Positions 40,474-49,407 of a stretch of DNA of 64,000 bases are shown here, one piece after another. Where the stretch lies: contig CAXBNF010000009.1 in assembly GCA_963977065.1 (NCBI GenBank), forward strand, positions 1 through 64,000. The letters run 5' to 3'. The first letter of the stretch is position 1. The number at the start of each line of letters is the position of its first letter. The notes beneath the pieces are model-generated. The model made no database searches and had not been told where the DNA came from. It saw only the letters and a list, made by a program, of their open reading frames with translations. The stretch comes from Planktosalinus sp963977065 (GTDB lineage: Bacteria; Bacteroidota; Bacteroidia; Flavobacteriales; Flavobacteriaceae). Both the position numbers and the translations under genes were made by a program.

Positions 40474-42540
40474 CTATTCAAAATCTGCGTCACTCACGCC
40501 TTCGTTAATTTTAATTTCTGAAACTTCAAATTTAATCTCTTGCGGTCCTGCAGTAATACTAATTGTGTGAGGAAACAATATGTCGTCTACTTTATTATAA
40601 TCACTATAAAAAATAGAAGACTTCATTTGCATGCCATTTATTTCACTTGTAGTTTCATCTTTGATTTTTAAACCGCTTTCAGCACTGTAGAAGCTAATTT
40701 TATTGTCTCCAAACTGAATTCCATATGCGTTGACTCCATCAATGTTTTCAATTCCTTTAAGAGCCGCATTTTTTGCATTCATTTCGGGAAATGGGCCTGC
40801 GCTTTCTTTCATTTGATTAATTTGCTCTTCATCAAACTCCACTTTTTGACCTTGTGACATTCTGTATCCGCTTTCACCATTAAAGACTGTTTTTTGCATA
40901 GCCATACCGCCCATTAATATAGCCTGAGACATTTTACCATCTGTGGTAGTTTTCATTTCCATACCCAACTGCATTCCTTGCATAGTTGCACCCGCAACTG
41001 TAAATACAGAGTTTATACTTTCAAGTTTGCTTTTCCCACCAATGGCTTTGAGGTAATTGTTTAAAACAGTTTCAGCTGTTAAAGATGGATCTATCTCAAT
41101 ATTGTAATTAGGTTCTTCTACTTCATTCCCATAAATATCAAAATAGTGTACCGGTATCATTTTTCCATCACCTCTGTCGATGTTTTTAAGTCCTTCAAGT
41201 ACCTCAGAGCCTTTTCCTGTTACAACAATGCGGGCTCTTTCTAGTTTAAAATAAGTGTTGGCAACTCTTTTTACATCTTCTGCAGTTACAGCATTGATTT
41301 TTTTGAGGTAATCTTCATAAAAATCTTTAGGTAAATTTTGTGTTTCTATATTCAACGCATAGTTTGCAATGGTTTCAGGTCTTTCAAGTGCTAAAACAAA
41401 GTTTCCGGTGTATTTTGCTTTGGCTAATGCAAGCTTATCATTCTCCACTAGATTTTCTCTGATGTTTTTAATCTCGTGAAGCATTTGTACAACAGCACTG
41501 TCTGTTACAGCGTTCCTTACACTTGTAGAAGCATAGAATCTTGTCACGTGTTTACCGGCACCTGTCGAGGAGCGGGCACCATATGTCCAACCTTTGTCTT
41601 CTCTTAAATTCATGTTTAAGTAGCTGTTGAAATCGCCTCCCAAAATGCTGTTTGCTACAAGCACGGCATGATAATCAGGGTGTCCCATTTCTAAATTGAC
41701 AACATTTTCAACAACTAATTCAGATTGAACGGCATTGGGCATATCAATAAAATTGATTTGTGTAGCGGGTAAATCTTTTGGCATGGAGTAGCTAATGTCA
41801 AGAACTGGCTTTTTAGGCCAGTCTTTAAAGTGGAGATTAACTAATGCATCAACCTTAGGCAGGGTAACATCACCAATAACAACAAGATATGCATTCTCTG
41901 GAGAGAAAAAGTTATCATAATAATTTTTCACATCTGCTAAGGTGATATTTTGAACCGTTTCTTCTGTTGCAAACTCTCCTTTGGGGTGTTTTTTCCCATA
42001 AAGCAACGCAGATGAAACCTGCCTTGAAACATTTGAAACATCCTTTTTATTGTTTTTTAAGGCTTCAAGTAGCTTGTCTTTTTCTTTTTGAAATTCCTCC
42101 TGAACCAGAAGGGGGTTTTTAGCTGCATCTGCAAAAAGTTCAAAGACTCTATCAAAATATTTTGACAAAGAGCTTGCAAAACCGCTTTGAGAACCAAAAC
42201 TTATATTGGCGCCTAAAAAGTCAATTTCTTCATTGAATTTGTCTTTGGGAATATTTGTGGTTCCGTTTCCTAACATAGCTGCAAGAATTGATTCAACTCC
42301 TGCTTTATCTTGAGAGGCATAAAGTGGATTATCCAATTGAAGTTGCATTCTAACTCGGGGTAGCTTTGTGTTTTTTACAACCATTACTTTCATACCGTTG
42401 TCCAAATCATAAGAGTGAGGAGAGGCTAAATTGATAGTGGGAGCAGGTTTTGGAACAGGTCGTTTACTTCTGTCAATTTGAGCATTTGATATGCTTACAA
42501 AAAGAAAACAAAATAGGATAGTTAAGATATTATTTTTCAT
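40474..42540 (-). CDS. M16-family protein, inactive subunit, with extra C-terminal domain
   Basis: A 688-residue secreted protein (signal peptide NNILTILFCFLFVSISNAQ). Two M16 halves cover about 35-460, but the HxxEH zinc motif is absent. In its place is GVESILAAMLGNGTTN, so this is the non-catalytic partner. The R/Y pair region (GGDFNSYLNMNLREDKGWTYGA) needed for substrate binding is kept. A further domain, about 475-688, resembles a LolA/LolB-like or DUF-type beta domain (TAETVLNNYLKAIGGKSKLE at its start). It lies 12 bp after the active M16 gene and should form a heterodimer with it, as in mitochondrial processing peptidase-like pairs. Confidence 0.87.
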   Translation of the reverse strand: MKNNILTILFCFLFVSISNAQIDRSKRPVPKPAPTINLASPHSYDLDNGMKVMVVKNTKLPRVRMQLQLDNPLYASQDKAGVESILAAMLGNGTTNIPKDKFNEEIDFLGANISFGSQSGFASSLSKYFDRVFELFADAAKNPLLVQEEFQKEKDKLLEALKNNKKDVSNVSRQVSSALLYGKKHPKGEFATEETVQNITLADVKNYYDNFFSPENAYLVVIGDVTLPKVDALVNLHFKDWPKKPVLDISYSMPKDLPATQINFIDMPNAVQSELVVENVVNLEMGHPDYHAVLVANSILGGDFNSYLNMNLREDKGWTYGARSSTGAGKHVTRFYASTSVRNAVTDSAVVQMLHEIKNIRENLVENDKLALAKAKYTGNFVLALERPETIANYALNIETQNLPKDFYEDYLKKINAVTAEDVKRVANTYFKLERARIVVTGKGSEVLEGLKNIDRGDGKMIPVHYFDIYGNEVEEPNYNIEIDPSLTAETVLNNYLKAIGGKSKLESINSVFTVAGATMQGMQLGMEMKTTTDGKMSQAILMGGMAMQKTVFNGESGYRMSQGQKVEFDEEQINQMKESAGPFPEMNAKNAALKGIENIDGVNAYGIQFGDNKISFYSAESGLKIKDETTSEINGMQMKSSIFYSDYNKVDDILFPHTISITAGPQEIKFEVSEIKINEGVSDADFE

Positions 42541-42552
42541 TGATGTGTTTTT

Positions 42553-43872
42553 TTATTGTTTATCATTTTCAGGTAAATATTCCAATCGCAATCGTTGATT
42601 GGGGTTTAAATATTTTCTTGCTGCTTCTCTTATTTCTTCACGTGTTATGGACCTGTAGATATCAATCTCATTGTTTATAAGATTAATATCTCCATATAAC
42701 ATTTGATATGTGGCAAGAGAACTGGCAATCCCGGCAATAGTAGCGTTTGAATTGACAAATCTGTTTTCAAATACATTTTGTAATTTTTCAAATTCTCTTT
42801 CAGAGATTAACTCGTTTTGAAGCTTTACAATTTCTTCATCAATCTCCTTTGTCAAATCGTCTAGCGAGGCATCATTTAAGGGTATTGCTAAGGTTAAATA
42901 CATTCCATAATCTTGTTGACTAACATTAAAAGCCGCAACTTGTAAAGCCATTTTTTTATCATCAACAAGTTTTTTGTAGAGTCTGGAACTTTTTCCGTCA
43001 CTCAAAATAGTGGAGACCATGTCCAATACTCTTGCTTCTCTGGTGTTCATTGCAGGCGTTCTATATGCATGAACAATTGCTGGAATTTGTATATTGGGAT
43101 CATAAGCAACTGCATTGATTTGCTTTGTTATGGGGGCTTCTTTTATGTTAACTCTTGGGACTTCCGCTCCTCTTGGAATGGGGCCAAAATATTGTTGAAT
43201 CATTTCCTTTACTTCGGGAACATTTATATCTCCTGCAACAACCAGAGTTGCATTATTTGGCACATAAAACTTCTCGTTAAAAGCAAGAAACTCATCTAAT
43301 GTTGCAGCATCTAAGTGTTCCATACTACCAATGGGGGACCATCTGTAAGGATGCTCTTTAAACATATGTTTTTTTACCTCAGCAAATAAATTTCCGTAAG
43401 GTTGGTTGTCAACTCTAAGTCTTTTCTCTTCTTTTACCACTTCGTTTTGAGTATCAACACCAATTTGATTAATAATGGGATGGAGCAAGCGTTCACTTTC
43501 CATCCAGAGTCCCACTTCGACTGCATTTGATGGAAATATTTCGTAGTAATAAGTGCGGTCATCACTGGTGTTAGCATTGTTTGAACCCCCATAAGAGGAA
43601 ACTATTTTAAACCATTCACCTCTTTCAATATTCTTTGTGCCCTCAAACAGGAGGTGTTCAAAAAAATGTGCAAATCCGGTGCGCTCAGGATTTTCGTCTT
43701 TAGCTCCCACTTGATACATAACCGAGGTTATAGCAACTGGTGCCGTATTGTCCTGATGTAAAATAACGTGCAAACCGTTATCAAGTGTGTACTCTTCAAA
43801 TGCGACTTCTTGAGCATTAACTGTAATAAGAACAAAAAGAAGAAGCACTATGGTAAAAAGATTTTTTTTCAT
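42553..43872 (-). CDS. M16-family zinc protease, catalytic subunit
   Basis: A 439-residue secreted metalloprotease (start 43872 chosen so that KKNLFTIVLLLFVLITVNAQ is the signal peptide). The inverted zinc motif is HFFEH in RTGFAHFFEHLLFEGTKN, with the downstream glutamate in the NEVVKEEKR region. The second half has SDGKSSRLYKKLVDDKKMA. It acts in the periplasm on peptides or misexported proteins. It is the first gene of the pair. Confidence 0.92.
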   Translation of the reverse strand: MKKNLFTIVLLLFVLITVNAQEVAFEEYTLDNGLHVILHQDNTAPVAITSVMYQVGAKDENPERTGFAHFFEHLLFEGTKNIERGEWFKIVSSYGGSNNANTSDDRTYYYEIFPSNAVEVGLWMESERLLHPIINQIGVDTQNEVVKEEKRLRVDNQPYGNLFAEVKKHMFKEHPYRWSPIGSMEHLDAATLDEFLAFNEKFYVPNNATLVVAGDINVPEVKEMIQQYFGPIPRGAEVPRVNIKEAPITKQINAVAYDPNIQIPAIVHAYRTPAMNTREARVLDMVSTILSDGKSSRLYKKLVDDKKMALQVAAFNVSQQDYGMYLTLAIPLNDASLDDLTKEIDEEIVKLQNELISEREFEKLQNVFENRFVNSNATIAGIASSLATYQMLYGDINLINNEIDIYRSITREEIREAARKYLNPNQRLRLEYLPENDKQ

Positions 43873-43946
43873 AGTCTTTAAAATTAATTTAATATGTGAT
43901 TTATTAGTATGTGAAAGTGGATGTTTGTTACACAATTCCTACTCCA

Positions 43947-43954
43947 CAAATATA
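43947..43954 (-). promoter_or_regulatory. M16 operon promoter element TATATTTG
   Basis: On the minus strand TATATTTG lies 74 bp before the start codon at 43872, matching TAnnTTTG. Confidence 0.6.
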
Positions 43955-44068
43955 GGGTTTAGTATCATTTTTATTGATAAAGCTCTAAAAATTAACAAGG
44001 TTTTAATCTTAGTTAAATACATTTTTTACGATATTAGGGAAGAATAATACTAACTAAATCTAAATATT

Positions 44069-44509
44069 ATGACAAAACAATATATTAAGCATGGTTTTTT
44101 AATAACATTTTTATTAATTGCCTACTTTTTAATTCTGCGCCTTTTGAATTTACATACCCTCACTGTTTTAAGTGCCTTTAACGCTGTGATTTTTGGGTTT
44201 GGAATTTATTTAGCCATCACAAATTACAAAAAAACACACAAAACCTTTAAATATGAAAAAGGATTTCAAGTGGGGTTACTAAGTGGTTTTTTTGCTGCTG
44301 TGCTCTTTGGAATTTCAATGGCAGTTTATATGTATCATATCGAGCCCTCGTTTGCAAAATCAATTATTGAAGGTTGGGACATCAACATAAGTAATGGTCC
44401 ATTTGTGTTAATTGTCTCTGTCCTTGTAATGGGTTTGGCAACCTCATTTGTTCTAACACTGGCTTTTATGCAGCTATTAAAAGACTCCTGGAACACTAAC
44501 CAAAAATAA
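44069..44509 (+). CDS. DUF4199 membrane protein
   Basis: A 146-residue inner-membrane protein with four hydrophobic helices (about 8-27, 33-52, 68-90 and 112-136). The YEKGFQVGLLSGFFAAVLFG segment between helices two and three is typical of DUF4199, a Bacteroidota family of unknown function. It is a single gene. Confidence 0.82.
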   Translation: MTKQYIKHGFLITFLLIAYFLILRLLNLHTLTVLSAFNAVIFGFGIYLAITNYKKTHKTFKYEKGFQVGLLSGFFAAVLFGISMAVYMYHIEPSFAKSIIEGWDINISNGPFVLIVSVLVMGLATSFVLTLAFMQLLKDSWNTNQK

Positions 44510-44538
44510 TCCTTCAATAAAAAAGTGAGTATTAGCCA

Positions 44539-44569
44539 TTTGTATATTCATTTTTTAGGTGTATATTTG
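44539..44569 (+). promoter_or_regulatory. rplU-rpmA promoter (TTTG-N19-TATATTTG)
   Basis: Both halves of the Bacteroidota vegetative promoter are visible: -33 TTTG (44539-44542) and -7 TATATTTG (44562-44569), spaced by 19 bases, then CGCCC. The start codon is 60 bp further on. Confidence 0.85.
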
Positions 44570-44628
44570 CGCCCGCTTTAGAGTAAAATTCTAGAGTATA
44601 ATTAAGTTTTAATCAACAAAAACAAGCT

Positions 44629-45324
44629 ATGTACGCAATTGTAGAGATAGCAGGGCAGCAATTTAAAGTTGCAAAAGACCAAAAAGTGTTTGTGCACCGT
44701 TTGTCTGAAGAAGAAGGAACCTCAGTTTCTTTTGACAATGTACTTCTTATTGGAGATGGTGACAATATCACTTTAGGCGCCCCGGCTATAGAAGGAGCTC
44801 AGGTAGGAGCAAAAATTACCAGACACCTTAAAGGTGATAAAGTAATCGTTTTCAAAAAGAAAAGACGTAAAGGTTACCAAAAGAAAAATGGTCACCGTCA
44901 ATACCTTTCAGAAATTGTAATTGAAAGCATTCTTGCTTCAGGTGCAAAAAAATCAGCTAAAAAAGAGGAAAAAGTAGTTACTCCAAAAACTGAAAAGAAA
45001 GAAGCCGTTAAAAAAGAGGTTGTTAAAGAAGCAGCTCCAAAAGCTACTAAAAAAGCTCCCGCAAAAAAAGGCGATAAATTATCCCTTATAGAAGGAGTTG
45101 GACCAAAAGCAGCTGAAGCATTAACTGAAGCAGGATTAGAAACTTTTGCTAAAATCGCAAAATCAAATCCGGAAGCAATTAAAGCCATATTAGACGCTTC
45201 ACCAAATAAAGTTCAACATTTAGACCCAGGAACCTGGCCTCAACAAGCCAAGCTTGCAGCTGAAGGAAAAATGGATGAGCTAAAGAAATTACAAGATGAA
45301 CTAAACGGTGGAAAACCCGCTTAA
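44629..45324 (+). CDS. rplU: Ribosomal protein L21 with C-terminal HhH extension
   Basis: A 231-residue protein. Residues 1-105 are L21 (YAIVEIAGQQFKVAKDQ, then KKRRKGYQKKNGHRQ). A Lys/Ala/Glu/Pro-rich linker follows (about 106-148), then a helix-hairpin-helix-type domain: LIEGVGPKAAEALTEAGL near residue 150, ending DELKKLQDELNGG. Usual L21 is about 103 residues, so the protein is doubled in length. This extension is found in relatives and is not an assembly fusion, since rpmA follows normally. It may contact rRNA or DNA near the exit side of the 50S subunit; role unknown. Confidence 0.94.
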   Translation: MYAIVEIAGQQFKVAKDQKVFVHRLSEEEGTSVSFDNVLLIGDGDNITLGAPAIEGAQVGAKITRHLKGDKVIVFKKKRRKGYQKKNGHRQYLSEIVIESILASGAKKSAKKEEKVVTPKTEKKEAVKKEVVKEAAPKATKKAPAKKGDKLSLIEGVGPKAAEALTEAGLETFAKIAKSNPEAIKAILDASPNKVQHLDPGTWPQQAKLAAEGKMDELKKLQDELNGGKPA

Positions 45325-45354
45325 TGATTATTAATAAAATTAAAACCACATACA

Positions 45355-45615
45355 ATGGCACATAAAAAAGGAGTTGGTAGTTCCAAAAACGGTAGAGAAT
45401 CAGAATCAAAACGCCTTGGTGTTAAGATTTTTGGTGGACAAGCTGCTGTTGCAGGAAACATCATCGTAAGACAAAGAGGCTATACTCACAATCCAGGTGA
45501 GAATGTATATGCCGGAAAAGACCACACCCTTCACGCTAAAGTGGATGGATTAGTTAAATTTTCAAAAAGAAAAGACAATAAATCGTTTGTTTCAATTGAA
45601 CCATTCGAAGCATAG
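45355..45615 (+). CDS. rpmA: Ribosomal protein L27
   Basis: An 86-residue protein: AHKKGVGSSKNGRESESKRL, with ARKKGQ-free N terminus that needs no long leader cleavage, then GNIIVRQRGYTHNPGENV. L27 lies at the peptidyl-transferase centre. It is 30 bp after rplU and is followed by a strong terminator. Confidence 0.96.
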   Translation: MAHKKGVGSSKNGRESESKRLGVKIFGGQAAVAGNIIVRQRGYTHNPGENVYAGKDHTLHAKVDGLVKFSKRKDNKSFVSIEPFEA

Positions 45616-45637
45616 TTTTTTTACATAAATTCATTTT

Positions 45638-45670
45638 AAAAGCCTTTCAATATTTTTGAAAGGCTTTTTT
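45638..45670 (+). terminator. Intrinsic terminator of rplU-rpmA
   Basis: AAAAGCCTTTCAA pairs with TTGAAAGGCTTTT around a short AT loop, then a T-run. Confidence 0.93.
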
Positions 45671-45723
45671 ATTTTGATTAAAATAGTTGTACTTTCATTC
45701 TCTAACTTTTAAATAAAACCAAT

Positions 45724-46302
45724 ATGAGAAAATTAATGATTTGCACCGCGCTTTCGAGCACCATTTTATTCACAAGTTGTTTGGGTTCCTTCAGCGCATT
45801 CAATAGTCTGAGAGACTGGAATGATGGATTGACAGACAACAAATTTTTGGATAACCTGATTTTTTGGGCTCTAAACATCGTTCCTGTTTATGGACTGTTC
45901 TTTTTTGGAGATGTTATCATCTTTAATGTCATTGAATTCTGGTCTGGTTCAAACCCAATCGCCATGAATGAAGGCGATATAGAAACACAAATTGTCGAAA
46001 GAGATGGAAACACCTATGAGATGATTGCTACAAAAAATCACCTTCAAATTAATGTGATTGATGGTGTTGACAAAGGGCAAACTCTAGAGTTGGTTTACAG
46101 CCCGGATGAACAATCTTGGTCTGCCATAAAAGCAGATGGAGAAGTGATAAAACTTTCTTCTTTTGAAGATGGTTTCTATATTGTTTATACCCCAGATGGT
46201 CAAGAAATAAAGATTGACCCAACAGCCACCAAAGAAGAAGGTCTGGCTTTGCTCAATCAAGGTGTTGCAAACTATAGAGACTGTATGCTTGCAGTGAATT
46301 AA
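45724..46302 (+). CDS. DUF3332 lipoprotein
   Basis: A 192-residue protein with a lipoprotein signal ending FTSC. Conserved parts are LRDWNDGLTDNKFLDNLIFW and NIVPVYGLFFFGDVIIFNVIEFWSGSNPI, two hydrophobic segments typical of DUF3332. A soluble beta-rich C-terminal part (from about residue 85) follows. Function is unknown. It is monocistronic between two terminators. Confidence 0.86.
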   Translation: MRKLMICTALSSTILFTSCLGSFSAFNSLRDWNDGLTDNKFLDNLIFWALNIVPVYGLFFFGDVIIFNVIEFWSGSNPIAMNEGDIETQIVERDGNTYEMIATKNHLQINVIDGVDKGQTLELVYSPDEQSWSAIKADGEVIKLSSFEDGFYIVYTPDGQEIKIDPTATKEEGLALLNQGVANYRDCMLAVN

Positions 46303-46320
46303 TAGTTTGTTGTTTTAAAC

Positions 46321-46353
46321 AAAAAACCCTTTCAATTGTTGAAGGGGTTTTTT
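46321..46353 (+). terminator. Intrinsic terminator
   Basis: CCCTTTCAA (46327-46335) pairs with TTGAAGGGG (46339-46347), with one wobble and a three-base loop, flanked by A- and T-runs. Confidence 0.9.
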
Positions 46354-46354
46354 A

Positions 46355-46382
46355 TTAAGAGTAAGTTAAGCAAACTTTAAGT
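46355..46382 (+). promoter_or_regulatory. Three phased TTAAG repeats, possible PhoB/PhoP-type box
   Basis: TTAAGA (46355), TTAAGC (46366) and TTAAGT (46377) are spaced exactly 11 bp apart, one helical turn, upstream of the TonB receptor next to a phytase. OmpR/PhoB-family regulators bind such direct repeats; Bacillus PhoP uses TTAACA repeats every 11 bp. Further TTAA copies follow to 46435 without regular phase, in very AT-rich DNA. Confidence 0.45.
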
Positions 46383-46473
46383 AAATATAATTGTTAATAA
46401 TTTTAAGTTAAAAATTAAACATTAATTTACTTTAAAATGATTTTAAGAAAAACATTTGCAATCTATTTCATAG

Positions 46474-46481
46474 TATGTTTG
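46474..46481 (+). promoter_or_regulatory. TonB receptor promoter element TATGTTTG
   Basis: A TAnnTTTG match. It contains the ATG at 46475, so that codon cannot be the start and ATG 46499 is preferred. Confidence 0.55.
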
Positions 46482-46498
46482 AAAAAACTAATTTAACT

Positions 46499-49315
46499 AT
46501 GAAAACAAACTACTTCCTAGCATTCTTTTTACTATCATTTTATATTGGCGCTTCACAGAATGGAAACATTCGTGGTGTTATTACTGACACATATGGGATC
46601 TATGTTCCGGGAGCCAACGTTTTGATTGAAGAACTTAGAAAAGGTTCCATATCGGATGTTGATGGCGAATTTTTAATTCTTAATGTCCCTGAAGGCACAT
46701 ATAACTTAACAGTAAAATACCTCGGTTTTGATGACAACATCATTGAAGTGACTGTTATTTCAGGTCAAACAACTACGGCAAATTTTGTTTTAAAAGAGAA
46801 TACAGAAGAACTAGATGCTGTCGAGATTATTGGCTACTCTCTGGGAGGTCAAGCAAGAGCGCTTAACACACAAAAAAACAAATCAAACATTACTAATATT
46901 GTATCTACAGATCAAATTGGTAAATTCCCAGATGCAAACATTGGAGATGCCATGAAGCGAATTCCCGGTATCACAATGCAAGTCGATCAGGGAGAAGCAA
47001 GAAACATCATTGTGAGAGGTTTGGCGCCAGAGCTAAACTCCATTACACTCAATGGCAGTAGAATTCCTTCAGCAGAAGGAGACAATAGAAACGTGCAAAT
47101 GGATTTAATTCCATCAGATATGATTCAAACCATAGAAGTGAATAAAGCAGTGACTCCAGATATGGACGGTGATGCACTTGGTGGATCTGTAAATTTGATT
47201 ACTCGCTCTTCGCCACAAAATTTCAGGCTCTCTGCCACTGTAGGCTCAGGGATCAACTTCATAACTGATAAGCGCATTTTAAACGGTTCCTTCTTAATTG
47301 GTGACAAAACTGAAAACAAAAAATTCGGATGGATGCTTTCTGCCTCAATTAATGATAACGATTTTGGTTCAGACAATGTGGAAGCCGTTTGGAATAACGA
47401 AGTAGAAAGCCCGATAACAGGTGAAGATATTACCGTGAATCCTTATGTTGAAGAAAGTGATATTCGGGTTTATTTAGTTCAACGTGTGAGAAGAAGTTTT
47501 TCAGCAAACTTTGATTATTCATTTGATGAAAACAATACCATTTTCTTTAAATCTATGTACAACTGGAGAGATGACCGTGAAAATAGATTGCGTCTTAGAT
47601 ATGATGATATTGAACCCATATTTGCCGAAGGCACAGAAAATATCGTGGGCTATGAAGGAAGAATTAGAAGACAGACAAAAGGTGGTATTGATGGCGGCAG
47701 GATTAAAAACACCCGCCTTGAAGAACAGCGTATGCAAAATTATACATTAAATGGCGAACATTTGATCAACAATTTACAAATTGACTGGTTGTTTTCATTT
47801 TCAAAAGCTTCAGAAGAAAGACCTAATGAACGGTATGCCCAATATCAAAGAGGAGGAGTGTCTCTTAATGCTGATTTTTCTGATACTGAATTTCCATCAT
47901 TTTCACCTTCAAATCCGGGAGAACTCACACCAGACCAGTTTACTTTAAATGCCATTTCTGAGCAGTATGGATTAACTGAAGAAGAAGACATTAATGGTTT
48001 TGTAAACTTTTCATTACCTGCAGACTTTTTTGGAAAAGGAGACGGTACAATTAAAATGGGAGCCAGAATGCGATTAAAAAACAAATTTAGGGACAATAAC
48101 TTTTTTGAATATGAGCCCACTGCAGAAAATCCACAGGCATTTGGAACTTTAGGTGATGTCCTAAACAGAGACTATACAAATCCCGATTTTCTTGCTGGAT
48201 CTCAATATGCCGCAGGGTTTTTTATGGATCCCAGATTCCTTGGAAGTTTAAACTTAACTAATACAAACCTTTTTGACTCTGAAGATATCCCTGATGAATA
48301 TTTAAGAGCAAATTATGATGTTAGCGAAGATGTTTTTGCCGGTTATGTAATGACAAACCAGAGGCTATCAGACAAATTGAGCGTGTTAGCTGGAGTAAGA
48401 TTAGAGGCTACAAAAATAACAGCTACAGGTAATGAAATTCTAGAAGAAGAAGAACTTATTGGTCAAATAACAGATGAGAGTTCCTATACAAATGTTCTTC
48501 CCGGTGTTCATTTTAAATACGATGTGACAGAAAAAACCGTTTTGAGATTTGCCTGGACAAACACTCTGGCAAGACCCAATTATGTTGATTTAGTACCCTC
48601 AGTGGACATTTTACTCGAGGATGAAGAAATTGTTTTAGGAAACTCTGAGTTGGACCCAACTACGTCTATGAATTTTGACGTCATGGCTGAGCATTATTTT
48701 AACTCGATTGGTTTGTTATCAGGAGGTGTATTTTATAAAAGAATTAATGACTTTATTTATACACAGATTGGAGAAGTAGCTGCCGGACAACCCAATGCCG
48801 GCTTTAGAACCTTCCAACCCCAAAATGGAGATGATGCTTATGTTGCAGGAGCCGAAGTTTCCTTTCAAAGACAACTCGACTTTATACCGGGAATTGGTAA
48901 AAACTTTGGTATCTTTTTAAATTATACTTATTTGACATCTGAAGCCAACGGAATCAGAAATGAAGATGGTGACGAAAGAGGGGATTTAGAACTTCCGGGA
49001 GCTTCACCAAATATGTTTAACGGTTCACTATCTTATGCAGATAAAAAATTCAGTGCGAGAATTTCAGGTAACTTTTCTGACGCTTATATAGATGAACTTG
49101 GAGGAAACGACTTTGAAGACAGGTATTATGACCAACAATTTTTCCTTGATTTTAATGTCACGTATGCTTTTACAAAAAACCTAAGAATTTATGCTGACTT
49201 AAACAATATCACAAACCAACCCTTAAGATATTATCAAGGTGTTAAAGAAAGAACACAGCAAGTTGAGTTTTATGACAGACGTTTAACTTTTGGTTTGAAA
49301 TATGATATATTTTAA
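46499..49315 (+). CDS. TonB-dependent receptor, predicted phytate/organic-phosphate uptake
   Basis: A 938-residue outer-membrane receptor. A signal peptide (KTNYFLAFFLLSFYIGAS) is followed by a carboxypeptidase-regulatory-like beta domain (about 22-105: GNIRGVITDTYGIYVPGANV). The plug comes next (about 120-240: FPDANIGDAMKRIPGITMQ, then NIIVRGLAPELNSITLNG), then a 22-strand barrel ending LTFGLKYDIF. The phytase gene follows 92 bp later, after a terminator. Receptor-phytase pairs are known from aquatic bacteria. Import of phytate or its products is inferred from this neighbour and from the possible Pho-type repeats upstream. Confidence 0.9.
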   Translation: MKTNYFLAFFLLSFYIGASQNGNIRGVITDTYGIYVPGANVLIEELRKGSISDVDGEFLILNVPEGTYNLTVKYLGFDDNIIEVTVISGQTTTANFVLKENTEELDAVEIIGYSLGGQARALNTQKNKSNITNIVSTDQIGKFPDANIGDAMKRIPGITMQVDQGEARNIIVRGLAPELNSITLNGSRIPSAEGDNRNVQMDLIPSDMIQTIEVNKAVTPDMDGDALGGSVNLITRSSPQNFRLSATVGSGINFITDKRILNGSFLIGDKTENKKFGWMLSASINDNDFGSDNVEAVWNNEVESPITGEDITVNPYVEESDIRVYLVQRVRRSFSANFDYSFDENNTIFFKSMYNWRDDRENRLRLRYDDIEPIFAEGTENIVGYEGRIRRQTKGGIDGGRIKNTRLEEQRMQNYTLNGEHLINNLQIDWLFSFSKASEERPNERYAQYQRGGVSLNADFSDTEFPSFSPSNPGELTPDQFTLNAISEQYGLTEEEDINGFVNFSLPADFFGKGDGTIKMGARMRLKNKFRDNNFFEYEPTAENPQAFGTLGDVLNRDYTNPDFLAGSQYAAGFFMDPRFLGSLNLTNTNLFDSEDIPDEYLRANYDVSEDVFAGYVMTNQRLSDKLSVLAGVRLEATKITATGNEILEEEELIGQITDESSYTNVLPGVHFKYDVTEKTVLRFAWTNTLARPNYVDLVPSVDILLEDEEIVLGNSELDPTTSMNFDVMAEHYFNSIGLLSGGVFYKRINDFIYTQIGEVAAGQPNAGFRTFQPQNGDDAYVAGAEVSFQRQLDFIPGIGKNFGIFLNYTYLTSEANGIRNEDGDERGDLELPGASPNMFNGSLSYADKKFSARISGNFSDAYIDELGGNDFEDRYYDQQFFLDFNVTYAFTKNLRIYADLNNITNQPLRYYQGVKERTQQVEFYDRRLTFGLKYDIF

Positions 49316-49341
49316 TATGTTTATTTGTTAGTTAATTTTCC

Positions 49342-49365
49342 AAAGGGCGCAACAAGCGCCCTTTT
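49342..49365 (+). terminator. Intrinsic terminator between receptor and phytase
   Basis: AAAGGGCGC pairs with GCGCCCTTT around AACAA, then TT. It should cut read-through, so the phytase may have its own promoter or be expressed at a lower level. Confidence 0.88.
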
Positions 49366-49407
49366 ATCTATATTTTGAAAACTTATAATTTAACTTAAAC
49401 TTTTCTT

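Noticed and set aside
46475..46498. ATG 46475 as start of the phytate-type receptor
   Set aside because: It lies inside TATGTTTG, and the residues added do not belong to the signal peptide.
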